Shown here in pieces: positions 48,201 through 57,572 of a DNA stretch of 64,000 bases. Numbering within the stretch: the stretch's first letter is position 1; the number at the start of each line of letters is the position of its first letter. The translations under genes and the position numbers were made by a program. The notes beneath the pieces are model-generated. The model searched no databases. It had not been told where the DNA came from and saw only the letters and a program-made list of their open reading frames with translations. Source of the DNA: Aureococcus anophagefferens (Eukaryota > Sar > Pelagophyceae > Pelagomonadales > Pelagomonadaceae); assembly GCF_000186865.1 (NCBI RefSeq), contig NW_008705562.1, positions 2,191,224 to 2,255,223 of the forward strand. The letters run 5' to 3'.

Positions 48201-50531
48201 ATGGACTCGGACAGCGACGACGCGTCGCTCGAGGACGAGGAGGCCGTCGGCGGGCGGTCGCGGGACCTGCTCAGCAGCTTCTACGGGAAGATGGCGAGCG
48301 ACGTCGCGCCGCCCGAGGAGGAGGAGGACGAGGCTTTGGACCCCATCGACCGCGAGGACTTCGACGCCGACGCGCACGTGCGCGGGTTGCTCAAGACGGA
48401 GCCGCTGCCCAAGCTCCTGGAGCGCGACGACGCGCTCTGCCGCGAGGTCAAGTCGCTGAGCGGCGACATGCAGATGCTCGTCTACGAGAACTACAGCAAG
48501 TTCATCGGCGCGACGGACACGATCCGCGACATGAAGGACAACGTCGGCGGCATGGAGGGCGAGATGACGTCGCTGAGCGCGGCCATGGCCGACATCGACG
48601 CGACGTCGGCCAAGGTGAACGCGTCGCTCGCGGACAAGCGGTCGCAGATCGACAAGCTCGTCCGCGCGCGGCGGCTTCTCAAGCGCCTCGAGTTCCTCTT
48701 CGAACTGCCGAAGAAGCTGGCGGCGGCCATCGCCGACGGGCGGCACGGCGAGGCCGTCACGTCGTTCCAGGCCGTCGACGGCGTCCTGCGCAAGTACGCG
48801 CACGTGCCGTCGCTCGCGGACATCCACGCGGAGTCCGCCGCGATCGTCGCCGGTCTGAGGGACGCGCTCCTCGAGGAGCTCGCGCGGCCGCCGGCGGCGG
48901 GCGCGCCGTCGCTCGCGGCCGCGGAGGGCGGCGTGCTCGCGCGCGTCGTCCTGCTCGGCGACCTCGGCGCGGACGCGGCGGCATCCGAGGCCGCCGCGTT
49001 CGCGTGCGTCGACCGCCACGTCGCCGCGGCCGTCGACGGCGCGGCGCTCGACGGCGCGGCGACGCTCGAGGGCCGCGTCGCGGCGCTCACGGCGGCCTTC
49101 GTCGGGCCCTACGGCGCCGGCGCGGCCCAGCTGGCCAAGGTCGCGGAGCTGACGGACGCGCGGCTCGCGGGCGTCGCGCCGGAGACGCCGCGGCCGAGCC
49201 TGGACCAGTCGCGGGCCGACCTCGTCGCCAAGTACGTGCTGCGCCTCGAGCGCGTCCTCGCGGCGGCCGAGGGCCACGGCCCGCCGACGGCCGAGGCCGC
49301 GGCCGCGCTCGCGGCCGCGCTCGCCGCGGCCGTCGACGGCGCGAGCCGCGGGGCCGGCGACGACGGCCTCGGCGCGCGCGTCGCCGCCGTCGCCGCGCGG
49401 GCCGCGGCGGCGGCGGCCGACGGCGCCTTCGCCGGCGCGCGCCGGGCGGCCGCGGACGCCGTCGCGCGCCTGCCCGGCGCGGTGTGCCGCGGCGAATCGG
49501 CCGCGCTCGACGCGGAGCCCAAGAAGGCCGCGGAGCTCGTGCGGGGCGCCGTCGCGGAGGCGTTGGCGCTCGCCGCGCCCCTCGCGCCGTTCCTGGGCGC
49601 GGGCGACGCCGCGGAGGACCGGGAGCGGCGCTACTACGCGTGGGTCCGCGACGCGGTCGAGTCGCTCGGCGGCGTCGCCGCGGGGCCCGCGCCGTCGGCC
49701 GTCGCCGGCGACGGCGACCCGCCGGCGGGCCGGCCGGAGATCCGCGACGCGCCGCGGCCCTTCGCGGGCCTCGCGGCGTCCGCGGGCGCGGAGCCGCCGG
49801 AGCCGCCCGCGGGCGCGGACGCCGCGAAGGACGGCGCCGTCGCGCTCGCGGCGCTCTGCCGCCTGCTCGGCGACGCGAGCCCCGGCTACGGCGAGCTAGC
49901 GGCGGCGCTCCTGGCGGCGCACGTCGACCTCGTCCACGGCGACGTGTCGCGCCGCGTCCTCGACGCGCTCGACGGCGACGCGCTCGCCGCGGCCGTCGCC
50001 GCGGCCGCCGCGACCGCGGCGCCCCGCCACACGGACGCCGTCGCGGCCTGCGTCGCGCTCGTCGCCGCCGCGGGCCGCCGCGTGCGCGCCGCGGCGCGGA
50101 ACCCGGGCGACGCGCCGCTCGACGACGCGGACGCGGCCGACGACGACGCCGCGGCCGCGGCGGCGGCGGCGACGACGCGCATGGCCGCGCCCCGGGCGCC
50201 GACGCAGGCGGGCAAGCGCGGCGGCGGCATCGAGCTCGACGTCGAGCGCCTCTTCACGTCCAAGGCCGCGCCCAGGGCCGCGGCCGCGGCCGACGACCCC
50301 GCGTCGCCGGCGGGCGTCCGCGCGGCGCTGCTCCGGCGCCTCGCGCGCGCGCTCCTCGACGCCGTCCGCGACGCGACGCTCTCGCGGCCCCAGTACGCCC
50401 AGCTCGAGCGCGACGCGCGCTACCTCCACGCGGTCCTGCCGAGCCACGTCCCGGACGCGGACGCGCGCCGCGCGATCGAGCTCGCCGTCGCCGACTTCCT
50501 CCAGGGCGCGAGCGACCGCTGCCTCGATTAA
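48201..50531 (+). CDS. VPS51: VPS51 / fat-free subunit of GARP and EARP tethering complexes
   Basis: A single exon of 776 residues. The N-terminal quarter holds the family signature: residues 60-135 with LLERDDALCREVKSLSGDMQ and LVYENYSKFIGATDTIRDMK, a near-textbook VPS51 block, preceded by an acidic leader. GARP/EARP tether endosome-derived vesicles at the trans-Golgi or recycling endosomes. The middle and C-terminal parts are Ala-rich helices with little sequence conservation, as expected for CATCHR-type subunits. ATG 48201 precedes the acidic leader; the upstream open frame lacks good coding character. The stop lies six bases from the TDP1 stop of the convergent gene. Confidence 0.88.
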   Translation: MDSDSDDASLEDEEAVGGRSRDLLSSFYGKMASDVAPPEEEEDEALDPIDREDFDADAHVRGLLKTEPLPKLLERDDALCREVKSLSGDMQMLVYENYSKFIGATDTIRDMKDNVGGMEGEMTSLSAAMADIDATSAKVNASLADKRSQIDKLVRARRLLKRLEFLFELPKKLAAAIADGRHGEAVTSFQAVDGVLRKYAHVPSLADIHAESAAIVAGLRDALLEELARPPAAGAPSLAAAEGGVLARVVLLGDLGADAAASEAAAFACVDRHVAAAVDGAALDGAATLEGRVAALTAAFVGPYGAGAAQLAKVAELTDARLAGVAPETPRPSLDQSRADLVAKYVLRLERVLAAAEGHGPPTAEAAAALAAALAAAVDGASRGAGDDGLGARVAAVAARAAAAAADGAFAGARRAAADAVARLPGAVCRGESAALDAEPKKAAELVRGAVAEALALAAPLAPFLGAGDAAEDRERRYYAWVRDAVESLGGVAAGPAPSAVAGDGDPPAGRPEIRDAPRPFAGLAASAGAEPPEPPAGADAAKDGAVALAALCRLLGDASPGYGELAAALLAAHVDLVHGDVSRRVLDALDGDALAAAVAAAAATAAPRHTDAVAACVALVAAAGRRVRAAARNPGDAPLDDADAADDDAAAAAAAATTRMAAPRAPTQAGKRGGGIELDVERLFTSKAAPRAAAAADDPASPAGVRAALLRRLARALLDAVRDATLSRPQYAQLERDARYLHAVLPSHVPDADARRAIELAVADFLQGASDRCLD

Positions 50532-50537
50532 AACCAC

Positions 50538-52115
50538 CTAGTGCGTGCCGTGGCGGCCGAAGCGGTCGGGGGTCTCGAAGTTGACGTCCCACTTGAAGGG
50601 CAGGTCGCCGGCCGCGTAGGGCGCGGGCGGGCAGGCGAAGTGGAGCGGCACGACGACGTCGCCGGCCGCGGCGGAGGCCGTCGTCTTCGAGTCTCCCACG
50701 TACAGAATCCCCATCTCCCAGTGCATCACGAAGAGCTGGGAGTCGTTCTTCTGCCGCGCGCCGTGGGCGCCGCCCGAGAGGTTCGAGGACGTGAGGAAGG
50801 ACCAGCGCACGTCGGCGCCGTCGGCCGAGATCCTCGACCACGTCTTCACGTGCGGCATCGCCGTCCGCCGCGCGCGCACGTAGTCGTCGCCCGCGCCGGA
50901 GACCCACTTGCGGAGCGCGGCGCGCGGCGCGAGGTCCACGTTCTTCGCGTAGGACGGCATGCAGCCGCCGGCCGCGTAGCCCTCGCTGCTTCGCCGGACC
51001 TCGTCCGACGTCGGCCAGACGAGGCGCAGCGGCGCGCGCGGCGCGCGGTCCGCGGCGAAGCTGTCGCCGAGCGAGTCGAGGAGCTTCTGCGACGGCTTCG
51101 AAAACGAGGAGAAGTTGCATACGATCTCGTCGCCCTCGCGGCCGCGCGCGGGCGCCTCCGCGAGGACCTGCGCGACGCGGTTCATGCCGAACGCGTGCAG
51201 ATCGGCGCCCATGTGGTAGCCCGGCGCCGACGTCACGAGGCGCCCGCGCGCGCCCGAGAAGTCGAAGCGGCGAAGAGCGGCGGCGAGGTCCATGACGGGG
51301 GCGTCGTCGAAGGCACGGCCGAAGCCGCGCCAATTCCGCGCCGCGCCGCCCGCGTGGACCTGGAGCGTGTCGACGTAGCGGCAGAGCGCGTCCTCGAAGT
51401 CGCAGGCGCCGGCCGCCGCGGGCGCCTTGGGCGGGAACTCCTGCATCCAGATGCCCTGGGACTTGTGGTCCCAGTCCGTCGGGATGAGGTTCGCGGTGTG
51501 CACGGCCACGCGGAGCGAGTCCTCGAGGCCCACGAGGAAGAACTTGCTGTGGTGGCAGCCCCAGTCGTTCTTGAAGGGGCGCCCCGTGCCCGCGTGGAGG
51601 AACTCGAGCTTCTTGGGCGTCATGTCGTGGATCTCCGCGCGCGGAAACAGGCCCTGGAGGTCGCGGGCCGTGCGCGCCTCGCCGTGGAAGACGACGACGC
51701 GCTCGACGTCGCGGAGCGCGGGCCACGCACGCGCGAGCCAGCCGCCGGAGATCATGTAGTTGCTGATCACGACGAACTTGGGGCGGCCCATGGCGACGTC
51801 GGCGATGGAGACGGCGCCGCGGTTGCCCGGCGACGCCGCGCCGAGCGACGTGCAGTAGAGCGGCCGCCACGCGTAGGCCGCCGGCGCGGCCGACGCGGCC
51901 GACGCCGCGGGCGTCGCGCCGCCCTGCGACCCGAGGCACGCGACCTCGTCGTCGTCGTCCGAGCCGCGGAGGTCGATGCAGGTGCGCTTGGCTGCGGCGC
52001 CGTCCTCCTCTTCAAGCGTGCGCTTCTGCGTGGCGCGTTGCGTGCCGCAGGTGGCGCACGCTAAGAAAGCGTCGTTTTCATTGATCATCGTACATGCGCC
52101 GCACTCCCACGGCAT
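50538..52115 (-). CDS. TDP1: Tyrosyl-DNA phosphodiesterase 1 with N-terminal RanBP2-type zinc finger
   Basis: A single exon of 525 residues. TDP1 hydrolyses 3'-phosphotyrosyl and other 3'-blocked DNA ends, repairing trapped topoisomerase I. Two HKD half-sites are visible: CHHSKFFLVGLEDSLRV (about 187-205) followed by TANLIPTDW, and MPHVKTWSRI (about 418) followed by FLTSSNLSGGA. The C-terminal NWDVNFETPD-like end is also typical (here KWDVNFETPDRF). Residues 3-25 form a RanBP2-type zinc finger (WECGACTMINENDAFLACATC), a ubiquitin- or RNA-binding module absent from human TDP1. ATG 52115 starts exactly at this finger; the upstream frame is compositional. It shares an inverted promoter repeat with the divergent neighbour. 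Confidence 0.92.
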   Translation of the reverse strand: MPWECGACTMINENDAFLACATCGTQRATQKRTLEEEDGAAAKRTCIDLRGSDDDDEVACLGSQGGATPAASAASAAPAAYAWRPLYCTSLGAASPGNRGAVSIADVAMGRPKFVVISNYMISGGWLARAWPALRDVERVVVFHGEARTARDLQGLFPRAEIHDMTPKKLEFLHAGTGRPFKNDWGCHHSKFFLVGLEDSLRVAVHTANLIPTDWDHKSQGIWMQEFPPKAPAAAGACDFEDALCRYVDTLQVHAGGAARNWRGFGRAFDDAPVMDLAAALRRFDFSGARGRLVTSAPGYHMGADLHAFGMNRVAQVLAEAPARGREGDEIVCNFSSFSKPSQKLLDSLGDSFAADRAPRAPLRLVWPTSDEVRRSSEGYAAGGCMPSYAKNVDLAPRAALRKWVSGAGDDYVRARRTAMPHVKTWSRISADGADVRWSFLTSSNLSGGAHGARQKNDSQLFVMHWEMGILYVGDSKTTASAAAGDVVVPLHFACPPAPYAAGDLPFKWDVNFETPDRFGRHGTH

Positions 52116-53042
52116 CGGGCCGAGCAGGACTTTCAGCTCATGCCTTGACCCCGGCATCCGGGGTCCCGCCTCCCGGCGTCGGCCCGTGCGCGCGAACGCG
52201 GTCGTCCCTATTTCGGAAAAACGGTCAGTACCGGCGGGTACGTCTAAGGAAGGCCCCAGCAAACTCTCACGCCCAACGGTGAGGGTGTTGCAGCGATCGG
52301 ATGGCGTTCGTCCGATCCCTAGAGGAAATCCAGCCCAAAACCGACCCTTACGCGACGACATACGAGTCATTTTCGGCGCTCTAAAGGGCCGCGCGCACGT
52401 CGCCATGACCATACGCGACGGTCTGGCCAAAAAGACCGCGCGACGGCAGCGTTTTCTCGTCGGCGAAAAAAACGCGTCTCGGGCACCGAAAACGACCCCG
52501 AAACCGTCGGCGTGTCGCGGGACGTCGACGGGTCCCAGGGTCGTGCGCTTCGCGTCGCAGGTGTTGTGGTAGTCAAGGGCGGCCTCCGCAGCAGCCAGAG
52601 ATCGTTGGAACCGCCGTCATCGATGCGAACTCGCCCGCCAGCGTCTCGCTGCGCGCTTTGAGCGCCAGTCCGCGGTCGAAATACGTGCGTCGGGACGATG
52701 TTCGACGTCGCGCCCCGTCCGCAGTACCTTCGTGGACCCTCCGAAGCGCTCGCAGCAGCCGCCGTAGTCGCGCGCGGCGCGGAAGGCGGTCCCGTCGACC
52801 GACCTCCACTGGTTTGCACTGCGGAGCGCACGGGCTGGTTTCGCGACGCGTTCGGGTTCCCGCGCCTCGATACGCTGCACACGCACTCTCAGTAGGGTCC
52901 TCTCGCGGCCTGCAAAGTTTCCCAAATAGGGACGGCCGCGTTCGCGCGCACGGGCCATCGCAAAAACCGCCACTGCGAGGCGGGACCCGGCTCCCCGGCT
53001 GGCCGGGTTGATGGTGAAGATGTGGTGAAGCCAGAGAGCACG
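52116..53042. promoter_or_regulatory. Divergent intergenic region with an inverted, repeated promoter module
   Basis: A 38-base sequence at 52182-52219 recurs inverted at 52918-52955 (36/38 matching; core AAATAGGGACG and CGCGTTCGCGCGCACGGGC). A second shared block, GAGGCGGGACCC, lies between each copy and its gene (52161-52172 inverted; 52977-52988). Each module points toward its own gene: 67-104 bases upstream of the TDP1 ATG and 88-125 bases upstream of the 53043 ATG. The remaining roughly 700 bases hold short frames without recognisable family. Confidence 0.65.
53011..53028 (+). other. Minimal upstream ORF before the 53043 gene
   Basis: ATG at 53011 reads five codons (with a second in-frame ATG at 53020) to TGA at 53026-53028, 15 bases before the main ATG. 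If the leader includes it, it could reduce or regulate translation. Confidence 0.4.
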
Positions 53043-53660
53043 ATGGCCAAGGCGGAGAGAGCCGCCGAGCTCCCACCAGCCGAGGGCGCCGCCGCGCTGG
53101 CCGAGTCGGAGAGCGCCGCCGAGCTCCCACCCGCCGATGACGCCGCAGCTCCTGAGCTCCCGCCTCTCGAAGCGGACGACGGCTACGACGACGGCTACGA
53201 CGACGACGAGGAGGACGACTTCTTCGCGCCGCCGGCGGAGGACGCGCCCGTGAAGAGCAGGAAGCGCAAGCTCGAGGAGGCCATCGCCGCGCAGCACGTG
53301 TCGGCGCACAGCCTCGAGCGCGACTACAAAGAGACGGCGCCCCCGCCGCCCGCGGAGGCGGACGCGCCGCCGGAGCCGACGCCCGAGGCCGAGCTCGCGG
53401 CCGCGGACGCCGCGGGCGAGGTCGCGCGCATCCAGGCCGAGCTCGCGCGCGACTACCCCGGCCGCCACCAGAAGCCGAAGCCCGCGCCCGGCGTCGACAA
53501 GCGGTCCATCGCCCCCGGCCAGAAGGACCGCAAGGGCAAGCCCGTGACCTTCAACAGCAAGGAGAAGCGGTCGCGCGCGGCGCGCGGCGACAACGACTAC
53601 GTCCAGGAGGAGAAGCGCATCCTGCGCCAGGCGACGGACGGCTACGCCATGGGCTACTGA
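53043..53660 (+). CDS. Unknown conserved-looking acidic/basic protein
   Basis: A single exon of 205 residues. The first 65 residues are Ala/Glu/Pro with a DDGYDDGYDDDEEDDFF acidic run; a basic SRKRKLEEA patch follows; the last 60 residues are highly basic and polar with KPVTFNSKEKRSRAARGDNDYVQ and EEKRILRQ. The C-terminal pattern (FN-x-KEKR...YV-x-EEKR-x-LR) resembles small conserved eukaryotic nuclear proteins, but I cannot name the family. Function unknown; probably nuclear and intrinsically disordered. ATG 53043 gives the whole coding-like frame. Confidence 0.62.
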   Translation: MAKAERAAELPPAEGAAALAESESAAELPPADDAAAPELPPLEADDGYDDGYDDDEEDDFFAPPAEDAPVKSRKRKLEEAIAAQHVSAHSLERDYKETAPPPPAEADAPPEPTPEAELAAADAAGEVARIQAELARDYPGRHQKPKPAPGVDKRSIAPGQKDRKGKPVTFNSKEKRSRAARGDNDYVQEEKRILRQATDGYAMGY

Positions 53661-54037
53661 TCCGGCGCGACGCGGCGTCCCCGTGGTTTTCCCGTGGAAG
53701 TCGGAGCCGCGTGACGACACTCAAAAGGCCGAATTCGAAGGGGGTCCGGGGGCGACCCCGGGTCGAGGCCCCCTCGTGCTGAACTTACGTGCGAGAAGGT
53801 GGGCGCGCTCGCTTACAGAGCGGGCCCCGGACGGTTCCACTCCCCGAGCGCGCGCGCGTGCTTCCCTTCCGCGCGGCGTCGTCGACCGCCGCGCCCCGCG
53901 CAGGTCGGACGCGGGGAGGCCTGTGTTAAATCTATTGTGGATAGATCCGCTTCGGTCGGACGCGGGGAGGCCTGTGGATTCCTAAACCTATGGTGGATAG
54001 ATCCGACGCGGGCAGACGCGGGCAGACCTGTGAATTC
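53661..54037. other. Intergenic region between convergent genes
   Basis: 377 bases between the 53043 gene and the STAND-WD40 gene. The right half consists of degenerate repeats (next entry). Nothing else seen. Confidence 0.4.
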
Positions 54038-54062
54038 TTATTGTGGATAGATCCGCTTCGGG
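53904..54062 (-). repeat. Three degenerate about-50-base repeats spanning the STAND gene stop
   Basis: Units share TCGGACGCGGGGAGGCCTGTG and GTGGATAGATCCGCTTCGG (a shortened middle copy). On the minus strand the right-most copy encodes the C-terminal RIYPQ and stop of the STAND-WD40 protein; the other two lie in its 3' UTR. The gene end has thus been duplicated in tandem. Confidence 0.7.
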
Positions 54063-57000
54063 GAGCCGCCGGGCGACGGCGGGCAGACCGTCTTGAAGTG
54101 GCCGTCGACGTCGAGGTCGAGGACGTAGAGCCGCCCGGCCTCGTCGCCGACGGCGAGCGTCGCCGTGTCCGCGTGGACCGCGCCCTGGCCGCCGACGCCG
54201 TCGGGCGACCCGAAGCGCGCGGCGGCGGGGAAGAGCGCGACGACCTCGAGGAGCTCCTTGGGCCGGCCGCGGTTGAGCGCGCGGTTCGGCCGCGGCCGCC
54301 ACGCGTGGAGCAGCTTGCTCTCGGACGCGGTGACGAAGAGGTCGCCCGCGAGGACGGCGCACCAGGCGATGGGCGAGCCCAGGGCGCCGCGCGCCATCAT
54401 CTCCAGGCGGCCCTCGCGCCGCGAGAGGAGGTGGAGCGCGGCGTCGCGGCCGAACGTCGCCGCGAGGACGTCGCTCCCGTTCGGCGACAGCGCGAGCGAC
54501 GTGACCCAGCCGCCCAAATCCTCCGACGCGACGTGCGTCGCGCTGTCCAAACCCGTCCAGACGCGCACGCGGCAGTCGTTGTCGCCCGTCGCGACGACGT
54601 CCGCGGCCGTCGCGACCGCGAGCACGCTGTCGGTCTTCGCCGCGCGGTCGTGGTCGAGCGTCGTCAGCACCGCCGGCGCCGGCCCGGCCAGATCCATGAC
54701 GACGACCGCCGCCGCGTCGCCCGCGAAGATCACGAGATCCTTGGCGCCCCAGGCGCACGCGTTCACCCAGTCGCCGAACGGCAGCGCGGCCAGGGACGCG
54801 CCGGTGGTCGCGTCGAGCACGTGGAGCCGCCGGTAGGCGCCGCAGGCGACGCGCGCGCCGTCGGCGTCGAGGGCGAGGCTCGTGATCGCGTCGTGGCCGC
54901 CGCTCTCCAGCTTCGGCGCCGTCCACAGGACCGCCTCGCCCGTCGCGTCGAACGCGCGGACGACGCCGCCGACGTCGGCGACGACGAGCGACCCGTCCGG
55001 GCGGCAGACGACGCCCGAGATGGCGCGGTCGCTGCCGGGGATCGCGTCCTGCGTCTGGACCAAGCGCAGGTCCCAGACGCGGCACGTGCCGTCGTCGCCC
55101 GCCGTCGCGCAAAAGCCGCCGAAGGGCGCGACGGCGGACACGGCCGCGCTGTGGCCCCGGAGCGCGTGCGACGCGCCCGTCTTCGCGCAGATCAACCGCG
55201 CGGTCCGGTCCTCGGAGCCCGACAGCGCCCAGAGCTCGTCCTGGAAGCGAAAGAGCCGCACGACCTTGGCGACGTCGCCGTGCGCCGCGACGACGCGGGC
55301 GACGGTCCCCGTCGTCGCGTCGTAGAGCGCGACCCTGCCGTCGTCGCCGGCCGTCGCGACGCAGGCCTCGACGGCGTCGACGGCGTTGATCTTCTCGTCG
55401 TGGGCCGCGGCGAAGGCCGACGGCGCCGCCGACGCGCCGATCGGACACGCCGCGAGCGCCGTCCCCCGCGCGGCCAGCAGCGACGCGCCGTCCGCGGAGA
55501 AGCAGACGGCGGCCGCGCCGCCGTCGACGGTCGCCAGGCGCGCGTTCGACGACCCGTCGCCCGCGAAGACGACGGACGCGGCGCCGAGCGCGAGCGCGAA
55601 CCTTTCGCCGTCGGGCGCCCAGCGCGCGTCGCACACGAAGCCCTCGGGCACGTCGTAGGCCGCGAGCTTCTCGGCCGTGTCCACGTCGAAGAGGAACGCG
55701 TCGGAGCCGCCGTCGCCCCGGCGCGCGACGCTCAGGAGGTGGTGCTCGCGCGACGGCGAGAACGCGACGAGCGAGACGTCGTCGCCGTGGCCCGCGAGCA
55801 GCGCGCGCTCGTTGCCGTCGCCGTCGAGGACGTGGACCTTGCGGTCCGAGCCGCCGCAGGCGACGCGCGTCCCGCTCCGGGACGCGGACGCGGCCCAGAA
55901 GTCGCACGCGGGGTTCGCGAACGTCGCGACGCAGGGCGGCGGCTTCTCGTCGCCGTTCCGCCAGAGGAAGAGGCCGCCGGCGTCGGGCGCGGCGGCGCGC
56001 ACCTCGGACGTGCGTCGCGCGTTCCGCGCCTGCTGCGCCCAGAGGCCCGCGACCCAGCGGTCCGGGCCCAGGACGTGCGCGTTGGCCCGCGCCGTCTCCG
56101 CGAAGTCGCGGAACGCGCGCTCCTTTGGAAACGCGCGCGCCGCGGCCTCGTAGTCGCGCGCGAGGTCGCCGGCGAGGCCCGCCGCGCACTTGCGCTCGCC
56201 GTAGGCCACGGCGCAGAGGTACCTCTTCGCGGCGGCGGCGTCGCCGGCGCCGACGGCGTGCGCCGGCAGCCGCGAGAGGACCTGCGCGCCCGCGTCGCCG
56301 CCGTCGTAGCGCGCGGCGAAGTAGCGGAAGAGCACGGCGTGCGCGTCGCGCTTCGCGCCCTTCTTCCCGAGCCAGCGCCGCTCGACGGCGTCGCGCGCCT
56401 GCTGGTGGACGAAGCGCACGACGGGCGCCGCCTCGCGGAGCGCGGCGCCGCGGAGCGCGGCCGCGAGCGCCTTCGCGGGCTTCTCGCCGACGACGTCGAC
56501 GAGCTCCGCGGGGAACAGGGCGCCGCCCGAGACCCAGATGGAACAGAGGAGCAGCTTCGCCGCGGCGTCGTCGGGCAGGGCCGCGAGCAGCGCGTCGTAG
56601 GCGCCCGCGACGGTGCCGGGCCAGTCGCCCGCGACGTAGCCGACGAGCCGGAGGTAGAGCGGGCTCGACCGGTCCGCCTTGCCCTCGAGCTTCCGCAGCG
56701 CCGCCATCGACCCGCCGAGCGCGAGGAGCGCCGCCTGCTCGCCGGCGTCGAGGGGCGGCAGCGCGAGCGTCCGGCCGGCGACGTCGAAGCGCGCCCGGAG
56801 CGCCCGCAGCGTCTCGACGACGCGCGCGTCCCCGCCGTTGGCGCCGCCCTCGATGCACGTCGCCAGGATCGTCGCCGGCCCGCCGGCGGGGATCCAGCCG
56901 AGGGCGCGCGCCGCCTCGCCGTCGAGCTCGTTGAGCGCGTCGAGGACGACGAGCACCTTGGCGCCGTCGCCCGCGAGGGCCTCGAGGGCCGCGGCGAACC

Positions 57001-57397
57001 AGCCGCCGAGGCCCAGGGCGTCGTCCGGGATCGTCGCCGCCGGCGGCGCCAGGCCCCGCGCGTCGAGGTCGCGCCGGAGCGCCGCGCAGAGCGCGCCGAG
57101 CGCGCGCGGCAGCGACGTCGACCCCGCCGCCGCGCCGACGAAGACGCAGCGGACGACGTCGAAGGCGCCCTCGGCGCGCAGCGCCGCGACGGCCGACGCG
57201 ACGAAGGTCGACTTGCCGCTGCCGCTCGGCGCGACGACGGCGCACAGGCCGCCGCCGTCGATCAGGCGCCGCAGTTCCCGCGCCGGCGCCGGCCGCTCGA
57301 GGAGCTCTGCGCCGGCCCGCTCGAGGATGCCCGCGTCGCCGTCGACGATGACTTCGTCGCGCGGCGCGCCGGCGTCGCAGGAGGCGCCGCCGCCCAT
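54038..57397 (-). CDS. STAND/NACHT-like NTPase with WD40 repeats
   Basis: A single exon of 1119 residues. The N-terminal third is a P-loop NTPase: Walker A VVAPSGSGKSTFV (about 55-66), Walker B VLVVLDALNELDG (about 148-160) and a helical winged-helix-like region to about residue 440. From about 480 to the end are WD40 blades (for example GSDRKVHVLDGDG, TAGDDGRVALYDA, SGSEDRTARLICA, TAGDDGTCRVWDL), about 12-14 by eye. STAND proteins are ATP-switched scaffolds; WD40-bearing members (TEP1, NPHP3-associated, APAF1-like) assemble large complexes. Ligand and role are unknown here. ATG 57397 is the first; the frame upstream has only a GTG. The stop codon lies inside a tandem repeat. Confidence 0.8.
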   Translation of the reverse strand: MGGGASCDAGAPRDEVIVDGDAGILERAGAELLERPAPARELRRLIDGGGLCAVVAPSGSGKSTFVASAVAALRAEGAFDVVRCVFVGAAAGSTSLPRALGALCAALRRDLDARGLAPPAATIPDDALGLGGWFAAALEALAGDGAKVLVVLDALNELDGEAARALGWIPAGGPATILATCIEGGANGGDARVVETLRALRARFDVAGRTLALPPLDAGEQAALLALGGSMAALRKLEGKADRSSPLYLRLVGYVAGDWPGTVAGAYDALLAALPDDAAAKLLLCSIWVSGGALFPAELVDVVGEKPAKALAAALRGAALREAAPVVRFVHQQARDAVERRWLGKKGAKRDAHAVLFRYFAARYDGGDAGAQVLSRLPAHAVGAGDAAAAKRYLCAVAYGERKCAAGLAGDLARDYEAAARAFPKERAFRDFAETARANAHVLGPDRWVAGLWAQQARNARRTSEVRAAAPDAGGLFLWRNGDEKPPPCVATFANPACDFWAASASRSGTRVACGGSDRKVHVLDGDGNERALLAGHGDDVSLVAFSPSREHHLLSVARRGDGGSDAFLFDVDTAEKLAAYDVPEGFVCDARWAPDGERFALALGAASVVFAGDGSSNARLATVDGGAAAVCFSADGASLLAARGTALAACPIGASAAPSAFAAAHDEKINAVDAVEACVATAGDDGRVALYDATTGTVARVVAAHGDVAKVVRLFRFQDELWALSGSEDRTARLICAKTGASHALRGHSAAVSAVAPFGGFCATAGDDGTCRVWDLRLVQTQDAIPGSDRAISGVVCRPDGSLVVADVGGVVRAFDATGEAVLWTAPKLESGGHDAITSLALDADGARVACGAYRRLHVLDATTGASLAALPFGDWVNACAWGAKDLVIFAGDAAAVVVMDLAGPAPAVLTTLDHDRAAKTDSVLAVATAADVVATGDNDCRVRVWTGLDSATHVASEDLGGWVTSLALSPNGSDVLAATFGRDAALHLLSRREGRLEMMARGALGSPIAWCAVLAGDLFVTASESKLLHAWRPRPNRALNRGRPKELLEVVALFPAAARFGSPDGVGGQGAVHADTATLAVGDEAGRLYVLDLDVDGHFKTVCPPSPGGSPKRIYPQ

Positions 57398-57572
57398 GCG
57401 GCTAGAACGCACCAGTCGGGCTGCCCATCGTGGGCGCTCGGCCCGTCAGCTCTCTGGGGTAATCCTGCACTGCAAGTTGCAGAGGTAACGTTTCCAGTCA
57501 ACAGGGGCAGCTATTTCGCAGATACTGAAACGTGCGGGGGCTGCCATCGATATCCGCCCGGTGTCCGGCGCC

